64,000 nucleotides of DNA from the NCBI GenBank assembly GCA_031546815.1, contig JAVBJV010000013.1, positions 30,784 through 94,783 on the forward strand, read 5' to 3'. The position numbers were made by a program, and so were the translations under genes. This DNA comes from JAVBJV01 sp031546815 (GTDB taxonomy: Bacteria; Pseudomonadota; Alphaproteobacteria; Acetobacterales; Acetobacteraceae). Below, one piece after another: positions 18,561 through 26,481 of this stretch (position 1 is its first letter; every line of letters begins with the position of its first letter). The notes under the pieces were generated by a model. The model ran no database searches and was not told the origin of the DNA. It was given only the letters and a program-made list of their open reading frames with translations.

Positions 18561-18593
18561 AAAAACGCCCGAACGTTTAGGTTCGGGCGTTTT
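18561..18593 (-). terminator. Terminator of rho
   Basis: Perfect 12-base stem (AAACGCCCGAAC / GTTCGGGCGTTT) with a six-base loop and a T tract on the minus strand, located just after the rho stop codon. The adjacent region up to the autotransporter start (18424-18560) is AT-rich and shows no ORF. Confidence 0.9.
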
Positions 18594-18615
18594 CAGAAAG
18601 CCGGTTTTCGGAAAA

Positions 18616-19902
18616 TCAGGTGTTCATCGCGTCGAAGAAGTCCTGATTCGTCTTGCTGTATTTCAGCTTGTCCAACAGGAAGTCCATACCGTCATTGGCG
18701 CCCATCGGGTTGAGGATGCGGCGCAGCATCCACATCTTCGACAGCGTGCCCTTGTCCACCAGCAGTTCTTCCTTGCGGGTGCCTGACTTGGTGATGTCGA
18801 TGGCGGGGAAGGTGCGCTTGTCGGCGATCTTGCGGTCCAGGATCAGTTCCGAGTTACCGGTGCCCTTGAACTCTTCGAAGATCACTTCGTCCATGCGGCT
18901 GCCCGTATCAATCAGCGCCGTGGCGATGATGGTCAGCGAGCCGCCTTCTTCAATGTTACGCGCCGCGCCGAAGAAGCGCTTCGGGCGCTGCAGCGCGTTG
19001 GCGTCCACACCACCGGTCAGCACCTTGCCCGAGGACGGAACCGTCGCGTTGTACGCACGCGCCAGACGGGTGATCGAGTCCAGCAGGATCACCACATCGC
19101 GCTTGTGTTCCACCAGGCGCTTGGCTTTTTCCAGCACCATTTCGGTAACCTGCACGTGCCGCGTCGCCGGTTCGTCGAACGTCGACGAGATGACTTCACC
19201 GCGCACGGTGCGCGCCATGTCTGTCACTTCTTCGGGGCGTTCGTCGATCAGCAGCACGATCAGGAACACTTCAGGATGGTTGGTGCTGATGCTGGTAGCG
19301 ATGTTCTGCAGCATCACGGTTTTACCCGTGCGCGGCGGCGCCACGATCAGCGCGCGCTGGCCCTTGCCGATGGGGGTGATCAGGTCGATCACGCGGGCCG
19401 TGGTGCTCTTGCTGACCGTGCCCTTGGTCGGCGGAGCTTCGCTGCCGTTCAGCTCCAGCTCCATCTTCAGGCGTTTTTCGGGGTACAGCGGCGTCAGGTT
19501 GTCGAAGTTGATGCGATGGCGCACCGCTTCGGGCGGCTCGAAGTTGACGGTGTTGACCTTCAGCAGCGCGAAGTAACGTTCACCGTCCTTCGGCGCGCGG
19601 ATCTGGCCTTCCACCGTGTCGCCCGTGCGCAACGCAAAGCGGCGTACCTGGGTGGGGGAGATATAAATGTCGTCCGGCCCCGGCAGATAGTTCGACTGCG
19701 GCGAGCGCAGGAACCCGAAACCGTCGGGCAGGATTTCCAGCGTACCCTCGCCGTAGATGGCCTGTTCGTTTTCGGCCAGCTGCTTCAGGATCGCGAACAT
19801 CATGTCCTGCGTGCGCAGGCTGGATGCATTTTCAATTTGCAGTGATTCTGCGAAGGCCAATAAATCGGCCGGGGATTTTGCCTTGAGTTCGGCGAGATGC
19901 AT
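18616..19902 (-). CDS. rho: Transcription termination factor Rho
   Basis: Hexameric RNA-dependent ATPase/helicase that ends transcription. The 428-residue protein has the N-terminal Rho domain, the RNA-binding cold-shock-like DGFGFLRS at 60-67 and the Walker A PPRTGKT at 189-195. VILLDSITRLARAYN and the Q/R-loop region GGSLTIIATALIDTGSRMDEVIFEEFKGTGN are conserved. It starts with MHLAELKAKSPADLL, as in alphaproteobacterial Rho, so the start is secure. It lies downstream of hemJ on the same strand with a 180-base gap containing a hairpin. Confidence 0.97.
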   Translation of the reverse strand: MHLAELKAKSPADLLAFAESLQIENASSLRTQDMMFAILKQLAENEQAIYGEGTLEILPDGFGFLRSPQSNYLPGPDDIYISPTQVRRFALRTGDTVEGQIRAPKDGERYFALLKVNTVNFEPPEAVRHRINFDNLTPLYPEKRLKMELELNGSEAPPTKGTVSKSTTARVIDLITPIGKGQRALIVAPPRTGKTVMLQNIATSISTNHPEVFLIVLLIDERPEEVTDMARTVRGEVISSTFDEPATRHVQVTEMVLEKAKRLVEHKRDVVILLDSITRLARAYNATVPSSGKVLTGGVDANALQRPKRFFGAARNIEEGGSLTIIATALIDTGSRMDEVIFEEFKGTGNSELILDRKIADKRTFPAIDITKSGTRKEELLVDKGTLSKMWMLRRILNPMGANDGMDFLLDKLKYSKTNQDFFDAMNT

Positions 19903-19994
19903 GAAGGCCTCAAACGGAGGAGGTTCGACCGAAACACTGTACGGTCACCATGCACGCAGCACAGCCCAGTACGGGGTTCAGATCCTGAAAAGGA

Positions 19995-20021
19995 GGGAAC
20001 CAGTGGAAATCACTGGTTCCC
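19995..20021 (-). terminator. Perfect 11-base hairpin between hemJ and rho
   Basis: GGGAACCAGTG and CACTGGTTCCC flank a five-base loop. On the minus strand it is followed by TCCTTTTC, so it may terminate the hem transcript. It lies about 95 bases ahead of the rho start, so a role in the rho leader is the alternative. Confidence 0.65.
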
Positions 20022-20082
20022 GGAACGATAGGAGGCCTCGCCAGTGCCGTCAACGCCACAAATGACGCTGGTCAGATAAAAA

Positions 20083-20535
20083 TTAAACCGGCCGCGCAAT
20101 TACCATGAACACGATCACGATCATCGCAATGGTCGGTATTTCGTTGGCAATACGGTAATGCCTGGTCGGGCGGCGCTGCCTGTCGTCGCGGAAGCGCTTG
20201 AACCAGATGGCGTAGACGTGGTGCATCCCCGTGATCACCAGAATCCCGCACATCTTGGCGTGCCACCAGCCGGCAGACCAGTCGATCACCCCCGGGGTCA
20301 GCACCAGCAGCGTGCCGAAGATCCAGGTCGCGAACATCGCCGGATTCATGATGATCTTCAGCAGGCGGCGTTCCATCACCTTGAAGCGTTCGCTGCCCTC
20401 GGACCCGGCCGGCGTCTCGCAGTGATAGATGAACAGCCGCGGCAGATACAGAACGCCCGCCATCCACGAGATCACTGAAATCACGTGCAGCGACTTCACC
20501 CACGGATAAAACGGGATCAGCGCATCGATCGTCAT
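20083..20535 (-). CDS. hemJ: Protoporphyrinogen IX oxidase HemJ
   Basis: Penultimate step of heme synthesis: oxidises protoporphyrinogen IX to protoporphyrin IX in the inner membrane. The 150-residue protein has four hydrophobic helices with the conserved histidine H17 in SLHVISVISW and the lysine K94 in WWHAKMCGIL, hallmarks of the HemJ (formerly UPF0093) family. Its ATG overlaps the stop of the HAD gene by four bases, so it is translationally coupled to hemE-hemH-HAD. No hemG or hemY is visible in the window. Confidence 0.94.
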   Translation of the reverse strand: MTIDALIPFYPWVKSLHVISVISWMAGVLYLPRLFIYHCETPAGSEGSERFKVMERRLLKIIMNPAMFATWIFGTLLVLTPGVIDWSAGWWHAKMCGILVITGMHHVYAIWFKRFRDDRQRRPTRHYRIANEIPTIAMIVIVFMVIARPV

Positions 20536-21215
20536 GCAACGCTCTCCAGCCCGACCAGCCCCGGCAGGTCGCGCATGTCCGAGAAGGTGGGAATGCCCAG
20601 CGCCTGCATGGCGGGGTCAGGTTCGTGCATGAAGCCGAACACGTGGCAGCCGGCGGCAATGCCCGCGCGGGCACCAAAGGCCGTGTCCTCGACCACCAGA
20701 CAGTCCTTGGCGGCCACACCGCACGAGGCCGCCGCCGCCAGATAGATATCGGGCGCGGGTTTCGGGTGGGCGACGTCCTGAGCCGAGAACATCCGGCCCT
20801 CGAACTGCGCCAGCAGACCCAGATGGCTGAGCTTCAATTCCAGTTCGCGCCGGCCGGAATTGCTGGCCACCGCCATCTTCATGCCCCGGCGCGAGAGCTG
20901 CGCGATGGTGCCGAGGATGCCGGGTATGGCCTGCAGCTCTTCCGTCAGGGCGGCGTTGATGCGCGCGCCGATGCGCGGCCGCCAGCCTTCGGGCAGGGGG
21001 CCCAGCCGGTCGACCAGTGCGGCCTCGAGCATCTTGCCGGTCATGCCGCGGAAACGGCGCTGTTCTTCCTCGGCCGTCATGGCCCAGCCGAGCGTGGTGA
21101 TCTCCTCGGCCAGGATGCGCGCGATGACGCTTTCGCTGTCGGCGATCACGCCATCGCAGTCGAACAGGATCGCCTGCGGGCGGTGGAGAAGGGTGGGTTC
21201 AGGCAGCTGTGACAT
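20532..21215 (-). CDS. HAD-superfamily phosphatase (subfamily IA) in the heme operon
   Basis: A 227-residue HAD hydrolase related to phosphoglycolate phosphatase and beta-phosphoglucomutase. Motif I DCDGV has nucleophile D19 and acid D21; motif II is the SNS in MAVASNSGRR; motif III/IV is K in HPKPAPD plus VVEDTAFG. A helical cap lies between motifs I and II. The start at 21215 overlaps the hemH end by 17 bases; the frame is open to 21260. It is sandwiched between hemH and hemJ with overlapping ends, suggesting co-regulation with heme synthesis, but the substrate is unknown. Confidence 0.87.
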   Translation of the reverse strand: MSQLPEPTLLHRPQAILFDCDGVIADSESVIARILAEEITTLGWAMTAEEEQRRFRGMTGKMLEAALVDRLGPLPEGWRPRIGARINAALTEELQAIPGILGTIAQLSRRGMKMAVASNSGRRELELKLSHLGLLAQFEGRMFSAQDVAHPKPAPDIYLAAAASCGVAAKDCLVVEDTAFGARAGIAAGCHVFGFMHEPDPAMQALGIPTFSDMRDLPGLVGLESVA

Positions 21216-22248
21216 GGGGACAATCGGCATGGTTTTGCGGACACTGGCACGGTCCGGCAAAGGAAGAAAGTCCGCGTTTGGACAGTGCGGTTTTACGGAT
21301 CAGCCCGGCGACGGCGGCAATGAACGCCGGATCGCTGTTCTGCGCAGGGGCACGGAAGTAGCCAGTTACACCGTGCTTTTCCGCATAGTGCCGGTATTCG
21401 ACATCCAGTTCGACCAGTGTCTCGCTGTGTTCGGACACAAAGGCGATTGGTGCGATCACCACGGCGCGCTTGTCGCGCCCGGCTTCGGCGATGGATTCCT
21501 CGGTGCTTGGCCCGATCCAGACCTGCGGGGTGACGCGCGACTGATAGCAAATCCGGTAATCCAGCCCGTCGATCTGCAATGCCTGCACCAGCGCGGCGAC
21601 GGTCTGTTCAATCTGCCACTGGTACGGATCGCCCGCCTTGACGATCGGCTCGGGCAGGCCGTGGGCCGAGAACAGCAGCCGCAACGGGGCGTCGGTCTTT
21701 TTACGCGCCGCGTCGTATGCCGTGCGGATGATGCTGGCGGTGGCGGCGATGAACGCCGGGTCCGAATGCCAGCAGCACAGCGTGCGCGTTTCGGCCACCA
21801 GCCCGGCGCGGGCGGAATGGTGGCGCCATTCGGCGATGCTCGATCCGGTGGTGGTGGTCGAATATTGCGGATAGAGCGGCAGCAGAACCACCTTGTCCGG
21901 CCCCCAGGCGCGTACGTCGCGCACCACTTTGTCAGCACGCGGATTCCAGTATCGCATCGCGATGAAACACTTCGCGTCAAAATCGGGCGCAAGGTAGCGT
22001 TCGATCATCCGCGCCTGATCTTCCGTCAGTTCCAGCAGCGGCGATTTCCCGCCGAGGATCGCGTAATTCGCCTCGGCATCCGGGGCGCGCCGCCGCGTGA
22101 TCTTCCAGGCAAGCAACTGCCGCAGCCCCCAGGGCGCGCGGATGATCGCCCGGTCCGAGAACAGATTGTAGAGGAACGGACGCACCGCCTCGGGTGCGTC
22201 CGGCCCGCCCAGATTGAACAGAACGATGGCGAGTTTCTGGCGCGTCAC
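21199..22248 (-). CDS. hemH: Ferrochelatase
   Basis: Inserts Fe2+ into protoporphyrin IX, the last step of heme synthesis. The 349-residue protein shows the family motifs LFNLGGPD at the start, LLPLYPQYSTTTTGS, the catalytic-histidine FSAHGLPEPI, and PIAFVSEHSETLVELD with the second metal/proton-handling region. The C-terminus ends in a short cysteine cluster (CQCPQNHADCP), which may hold an iron-sulfur cluster as reported for some alphaproteobacterial ferrochelatases. The start lies 3 bases after hemE's stop, so the two are one operon. Confidence 0.96.
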   Translation of the reverse strand: MTRQKLAIVLFNLGGPDAPEAVRPFLYNLFSDRAIIRAPWGLRQLLAWKITRRRAPDAEANYAILGGKSPLLELTEDQARMIERYLAPDFDAKCFIAMRYWNPRADKVVRDVRAWGPDKVVLLPLYPQYSTTTTGSSIAEWRHHSARAGLVAETRTLCCWHSDPAFIAATASIIRTAYDAARKKTDAPLRLLFSAHGLPEPIVKAGDPYQWQIEQTVAALVQALQIDGLDYRICYQSRVTPQVWIGPSTEESIAEAGRDKRAVVIAPIAFVSEHSETLVELDVEYRHYAEKHGVTGYFRAPAQNSDPAFIAAVAGLIRKTALSKRGLSSFAGPCQCPQNHADCPHVTAA

Positions 22249-22251
22249 AAC

Positions 22252-23277
22252 TTAGCCTTGCCGCACACGGGCAATCAGTGCAGCGACGTGTTCAGGCGGT
22301 GTTTCCGGCACTAGACCATGACCCAGATTGAAGATGAACGGGCGGCCGCGCATGGTGTTCAGGATGGCTTCGGTCTGCTCCAGCATGGCCGGTCCACCGC
22401 TGACCACCGAGATGGGATCCAGATTGCCCTGAATGGCGATATTGGCTGGAACCGCTTTGATGGCTTCGGCCAGATTGACCGATGTGTCGGTGCCGACAGC
22501 GCTGACGCCGGTTTCCGCCACATATTCGCTCAGCATGCTGCCGGCCAGACGCGGGAAGCCAATCACGTGCAGCTGCGGGTATTTTGCCCGCAGCTGTACG
22601 ACGATTTTTTTCGTGGGCGCGATCACATAGCGGCGGAACAGCGCGGGCGGCAAAACACCGGCCCAGGAATCGAACAGCATGACCGTATCGGCCCCGGCAT
22701 CGATCTGCGCGGACAGGTAATCCACCGTGGCGGTGTTGAGGATCTCGATCAGCCGGTCGAACACGTCGGGCTGCTGATAGGCCAGCTTGCGCACCTCGGC
22801 AAAGTCGCGCGAGCCGCTGCCTTCAACCATGTAGCAGGCGACGGTGAACGGCGATCCGGCAAACCCGATCAGCGCGGTCTTGTCGTCCAGCCCCGCCTTT
22901 ACCCGGCGCACGGTTTCCATCACCGGTGCCAGACGGGCAGAAGCCTGATCCAGCTCCAGCGCATCCAGACCCGCATGGCTGCGGATCGGCGGCAGGACAG
23001 GTCCTTCACCGGCGGCAAACCGCAGCCCCTGGCCCAATGCCCACGGAATCAGCAGAATGTCGGCAAACAGGATGGCCGCATCCATGCCGTAACGCCGAAT
23101 CGGCTGCAGCGTGACTTCGGCCGCCAGTTCGGGGTTCATACACAACGCGATAAAATCGCCCGCATTGGCGCGAATCTCGCGATATTCCGGCAGATACCGC
23201 CCGGCCTGGCGCATCAGCCAGACAGGAGGGGGCCAGACAGGATTTCCGGAAAGCGCATCGAGAAAGGACTTCGTCAT
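22252..23277 (-). CDS. hemE: Uroporphyrinogen decarboxylase
   Basis: Converts uroporphyrinogen III to coproporphyrinogen III in the cytosol. The 341-residue length is typical. WLMRQAGRYLPEYRE near the N-terminus and ILFADILLIPWALG are the signature regions carrying substrate-contacting arginines and aspartate; FAGSPFTVACYMVEG is also conserved. It is the first gene of the leftward heme operon, and its upstream region is the probable replication origin, the same arrangement as hemE beside Cori in Caulobacter. Confidence 0.96.
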   Translation of the reverse strand: MTKSFLDALSGNPVWPPPVWLMRQAGRYLPEYREIRANAGDFIALCMNPELAAEVTLQPIRRYGMDAAILFADILLIPWALGQGLRFAAGEGPVLPPIRSHAGLDALELDQASARLAPVMETVRRVKAGLDDKTALIGFAGSPFTVACYMVEGSGSRDFAEVRKLAYQQPDVFDRLIEILNTATVDYLSAQIDAGADTVMLFDSWAGVLPPALFRRYVIAPTKKIVVQLRAKYPQLHVIGFPRLAGSMLSEYVAETGVSAVGTDTSVNLAEAIKAVPANIAIQGNLDPISVVSGGPAMLEQTEAILNTMRGRPFIFNLGHGLVPETPPEHVAALIARVRQG

Positions 23278-23493
23278 GACCCTATCCCTAAACTTAAAAG
23301 AAAGATTTTAAAACTTGAGGATATCTATTGTGCCTGTGGATATAGGGGTACCCCAGCCCAGAGACCTGTCACCAGCATGTTATTCACAAAAGTATCATAA
23401 AATAGTGAATTGATTTTACTGTATTTTTTGAATGTATCCACATATCCAGATCGAAGCGGAATAATTCATCCGGAAGTTTTCCCAAATGCCGGG

Positions 23494-23502
23494 TTATCCA
23501 CA
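23494..23502 (+). promoter_or_regulatory. DnaA box (exact consensus)
   Basis: TTATCCACA, identical to the strong consensus bound by DnaA, inside the hemE-DUF299 gap. Confidence 0.9.
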
Positions 23503-23542
23503 TGACTCAGAATGGGGCGCGTGGAAAAAATCTTCATGCACG

Positions 23543-23551
23543 TTATCCACA
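23543..23551 (+). promoter_or_regulatory. DnaA box (exact consensus)
   Basis: Second exact TTATCCACA, 49 bases from the first and in the same orientation. Confidence 0.9.
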
Positions 23552-23609
23552 GTGATTCACGTTATTATAAAAGGGCGTTCTGAGCGCTTCGGGAGTTCAA
23601 TCAGTCATC

Positions 23610-24464
23610 ATGCCGACCACGCCGATCAACCTGCATCTGGTCTCGGATGCAACGGGCGATACGTTGAACGCCATTGCGCGCGCCACGCTGGCGCAGTTCG
23701 AGGGGGCTAACGTTGCCTATCACCGCTGGAGCCTGATCCGCACGCGCTTTCAGCTGCACCGCGTGATCGAGGGGATCGAGGCCGAACCCGGCCCGGTTTT
23801 CTCCACCCTGGTGGACAAGGCATTGCGGGCAGAACTGGGGGTGTGCTGCGAGCGGAACGGGATTGCACTGGTTAACGTGCTCGACCCGGTGATGACCGTG
23901 TTGCAGGAAGCGTTCGGCGAAAAGGGACAGGCCAAACCCGGCAAGCAGTATGTTCTGGATGCCGATTATTTCCGCCGGATCGACGCGATGCATTACGTGT
24001 TGTCGCACGACGACGGGCAGGCGCAGCTTGGCATGCACGAGGCCGATGTGATTCTGGTCGGCGTATCGCGGTCGTCCAAAACCCCCACGGCGTTTTATCT
24101 GGCCAATCGCGGCATCAAGGCGGCGAACGTGCCGCTGGTGCCGGGGACCGAACTTCCGGCCGTGCTGGAAAACCCGAAACTGCCGGTGATCGGGCTGACG
24201 CTGGATGATGAATCACTGATCGAGATCCGCCGCCATCGCCTGAAGCTGATCGGCGGGGCTGGCATTCGCCAGGGCACCAATGAATATGTCGACCCCGAGA
24301 AGGTGAAGGCCGAACTGCTCTGGGCGCGCAGGCTGTGTCTGCAGAAAGGCTGGCCGGTGGTGAACGTGACCAAACGCTCGATCGAGGAAACCTCGGCCAC
24401 GGTCCTGCAGCTGATGGAAGCCTGGCACGACCGGCAGGCCAAGCTGGATCAGACGAAGCCCTGA
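23610..24464 (+). CDS. Pyruvate,phosphate dikinase regulatory protein (DUF299 kinase/phosphorylase)
   Basis: Bifunctional ADP-dependent kinase and Pi-dependent pyrophosphorylase that switches pyruvate,phosphate dikinase (or PEP synthase) off and on. The 284-residue protein starts INLHLVSDATGDTL, the family N-terminus, and has the P-loop-like GVSRSSKT at 151-158. The C-terminal RRLCLQKGWPVVNVTKRSIEETSATV is also characteristic. Its gene forms the right border of oriC and overlaps the maf start by one base. The dikinase itself is not in the window. Confidence 0.93.
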   Translation: MPTTPINLHLVSDATGDTLNAIARATLAQFEGANVAYHRWSLIRTRFQLHRVIEGIEAEPGPVFSTLVDKALRAELGVCCERNGIALVNVLDPVMTVLQEAFGEKGQAKPGKQYVLDADYFRRIDAMHYVLSHDDGQAQLGMHEADVILVGVSRSSKTPTAFYLANRGIKAANVPLVPGTELPAVLENPKLPVIGLTLDDESLIEIRRHRLKLIGGAGIRQGTNEYVDPEKVKAELLWARRLCLQKGWPVVNVTKRSIEETSATVLQLMEAWHDRQAKLDQTKP

Positions 24465-25066
24465 TGGTGCAGACGGATCTTGTGCTGGCTAGTCAGTCCA
24501 CGGCGCGCGCTCAGCTCATGCGCGATGCCGGACTGATGTTCAGTATCCAGCCCGCGCATGTCGATGAAGCGGCAATCAAGATTGCAGCGCAGAACGATGG
24601 TTTGCCGGTGGATGAGATTGCCCTGCGTCTGGCGTCTGCCAAGGCGCAGCATGTGGCGTTACAAATGCCCGATGCACTGGTGATCGGGTCGGATCAGATC
24701 CTGATCTGCGAAGATCGTCTGTTCGACAAGCCGCAATCGTTGCAGGACGCCCGCGTACAGTTGCAGTTTTTGCGCAGCAAGACGCACCGGCTGGTCACAG
24801 CGATTACATGTCATCAGCACGGTGCATGTGTGTGGCAGCATGTCGCGCAGCCGCAGCTTGTCATGCGCGATTTCAGCGATGCGTTTCTGGATGTGTATCT
24901 AACGCTTGAAGCACAGCACATCCTGCACTGTGTTGGCGCATACAGGCTGGAAGGGCCTGGTGTGCAACTGTTCGCGCAGATCGATGGCGCATACAGCGAC
25001 ATTCTGGGCCTGCCGCTGCTGCCGCTGCTGGAGTTCTTGCGGCAGCACGGCATCCTGCAAGGTTAG
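24464..25066 (+). CDS. maf: Maf-family nucleotide pyrophosphatase
   Basis: A 200-residue Maf-like protein, a family that hydrolyses non-canonical or modified nucleoside triphosphates and has been linked to septum control. LVLASQSTARAQLM matches the ASxSxxR substrate-binding start, and VIGSDQILICED contains the catalytic-aspartate region of the family. Later motifs (DAYLTLEAQH-like and GAYRLEG) are recognisable but more divergent than usual, so specificity is uncertain. The ATG overlaps the preceding stop (TGATG). Its end overlaps the convergent glyoxalase-fold gene by four bases. Confidence 0.88.
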   Translation: MVQTDLVLASQSTARAQLMRDAGLMFSIQPAHVDEAAIKIAAQNDGLPVDEIALRLASAKAQHVALQMPDALVIGSDQILICEDRLFDKPQSLQDARVQLQFLRSKTHRLVTAITCHQHGACVWQHVAQPQLVMRDFSDAFLDVYLTLEAQHILHCVGAYRLEGPGVQLFAQIDGAYSDILGLPLLPLLEFLRQHGILQG

Positions 25067-25434
25067 AGTTTTTTCTCGCTGAACCTTATGTGGTTGTTGA
25101 ACGGATCGATCAGTTCCATCACCCGTGCATTCCACGGCGTATCGACAATCTGCGGATTGAGGAACGGATACTTCTTTTTCTGAAGCTCCTTGTGCAGATC
25201 CTCCAGTCCACGCATGCGTATCAGCACGGCCGAACCTGGTGCTCCGTCTTCATGATGTCCGCTGAGATGCAGCGCGACGTCGTTACGCGATATCTGGGCA
25301 TAGATGGGACCGTCGCTGTCCATCCGTTCGGCCCAGTCGAACGAAAAGCCAAGATAATCGATGTAGAATTCCCAGGTTTTCTCTTTCGAGAACACACGCA
25401 GAATGGGGACAGTGTATTGCAGTTCACTGCTCAT
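25063..25434 (-). CDS. Glyoxalase/bleomycin-resistance superfamily protein
   Basis: A 123-residue single-domain VOC-fold protein. PILRVFSKEKTWEFYIDYLGFSFDW is the standard first beta-alpha-beta module, and FSWxx-like MELIDPFNNHIRFSE closes the second with the usual glutamate. YAQISRNDVALHLSGH provides a possible metal-binding histidine. Length and order resemble small bleomycin-binding or glyoxalase-like proteins; the substrate is unknown. It converges on maf, breaking the maf-aroE/coaE order common near alphaproteobacterial origins. Confidence 0.85.
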   Translation of the reverse strand: MSSELQYTVPILRVFSKEKTWEFYIDYLGFSFDWAERMDSDGPIYAQISRNDVALHLSGHHEDGAPGSAVLIRMRGLEDLHKELQKKKYPFLNPQIVDTPWNARVMELIDPFNNHIRFSEKKL

Positions 25435-25498
25435 TTTTTTTGTCCTTGCGACACGAAGCCGTCTGAAAACGTCACGTCACTAGGAAAGCGTTTTGGCA

Positions 25499-25538
25499 AT
25501 AAAAAAGCCAGCACGCTGTTGCTGTAACAGCATGCTGG
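25499..25538 (-). terminator. Terminator of the 25557-26435 lipoprotein gene
   Basis: A 13-base stem with one mismatch (CCAGCACGCTGTT / AACAGCATGCTGG) and a T tract on the minus strand, 18 bases after the lipoprotein stop. Confidence 0.85.
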
Positions 25539-25556
25539 CCAATACGCGTTTCGCGT

Positions 25557-26435
25557 TTACCGGCGTGGCTGATCGGCGGGGAACGGATTGGCGTTATTGC
25601 GCTGAATGGTTTCGGCACTTGGCCGTTGCGCGAACAGTGCAATGCCGATCACACCGATATTGCGTGCATCGCTGCCAGGCCGCGCGGCATAGGAATTGGC
25701 AACGCTGTCGAACCTGAACGTGGCAATGCTGCTAGTGCTGACACGAAAGCCCGCAATCTGAATGTTCTTGCCTGGCTCCACCAGATACCCGCCATTGCGG
25801 ATGCTGCCGGCCTGTCCGGTGATGACATCCAGACCGTCGACCGTTGTCACCGCTTCATAGGTATAGGTGCAGTTGTTGTTGGCAATGCCGATCGTATAGG
25901 TCTGCCCCGCTTCGCCCGCAGCGAAGAACTGGTTGTTCGGCGTATAGCGCGGACCCATCGGATAGATACGGTCCGAACCGCTGCGCAATGCCAGTTCCAC
26001 TGTACAGGCACGACCGTTTTCGGTGATCCTCACAACAACAGGCGTGCGCGACAGATCGCGTTCGCCAATTGCCATGCCGGACATGTTTTCACGATTATTG
26101 TAGCGAATGGACGCCACTGCATTAGGGCTGGCCGGTGTCATCCGTTCCGAGACCATGATGCGGGTCGGGGAAGATGTGATCTCGCCCATTGCCGTGCCCA
26201 GTCCCGGACGGTTCTGCACAACCGGCTCCGGCCGCGGCACGCTTACCGTGGAAGGAGCGCTTCTTTCGTTGCTTGCTGCGTCAACCATGCGCGCAGAGGC
26301 AGCCACGCCCCCCATCGTCGCCGGCTGTGCCGCAATAACCGGAGCGGCCCGGTTCATGCTGTCCCCATCGGGCATGGAGCAGGCAGCCAGCAGGCTGCTA
26401 CCGACAAACAGCGATGCAAGGGCGGAGAATCTCAT
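25557..26435 (-). CDS. Putative lipoprotein of unknown function
   Basis: A 292-residue predicted lipoprotein: the signal ends in a lipobox SLLAAC with C19 as the lipidated residue. A low-complexity Ala/Pro/Ser/Arg segment (about 20-95) looks like a flexible tether. The C-terminal half is more ordered, with three cysteines (ACTVEL, NNNCTYTYEA) and many Gly/Asn residues, possibly a beta-rich domain. I do not recognise the family. It has its own terminator and an AT-rich palindrome just upstream. An alternative ATG lies at 26447. Confidence 0.75.
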   Translation of the reverse strand: MRFSALASLFVGSSLLAACSMPDGDSMNRAAPVIAAQPATMGGVAASARMVDAASNERSAPSTVSVPRPEPVVQNRPGLGTAMGEITSSPTRIMVSERMTPASPNAVASIRYNNRENMSGMAIGERDLSRTPVVVRITENGRACTVELALRSGSDRIYPMGPRYTPNNQFFAAGEAGQTYTIGIANNNCTYTYEAVTTVDGLDVITGQAGSIRNGGYLVEPGKNIQIAGFRVSTSSIATFRFDSVANSYAARPGSDARNIGVIGIALFAQRPSAETIQRNNANPFPADQPRR

Positions 26436-26460
26436 GATTCTGTCCATTCAGTTGAATGGC

Positions 26461-26481
26461 GAATATTCTAACAAAATATTC
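26461..26481. repeat. AT-rich palindrome upstream of the lipoprotein gene
   Basis: GAATATT and AATATTC, perfectly complementary, separated by seven bases. It sits between the transpeptidase stop and the lipoprotein start, in an otherwise GC-rich area. It could be an operator or part of a weak terminator; nothing else supports either. Confidence 0.4.

Larger units (their letters stand above)
23278..23609. other. oriC: Probable chromosomal replication origin (oriC)
   Basis: This 332-base gap between divergent hemE and the DUF299 (PPDK regulator) gene contains two perfect DnaA boxes (23494-23502 and 23543-23551). One-mismatch boxes lie at 23335-23343 (minus strand), 23380-23388 (TTATTCACA) and 23434-23442 (GTATCCACA). 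Between them lies an AT-rich stretch (about 23388-23432) suited to unwinding. GANTC sites, the CcrM methylation target in this class, occur near 23504 and 23554. The flanking genes are those bordering oriC in Caulobacter, which makes the assignment strong. The hemE promoter must also lie here. Confidence 0.9.

Noticed and set aside
23293..23312. TTAA...TTAA pair near the hemE start, considered as a CtrA site
   Set aside because: The spacing between the half-sites is ten bases rather than the seven of the CtrA consensus.
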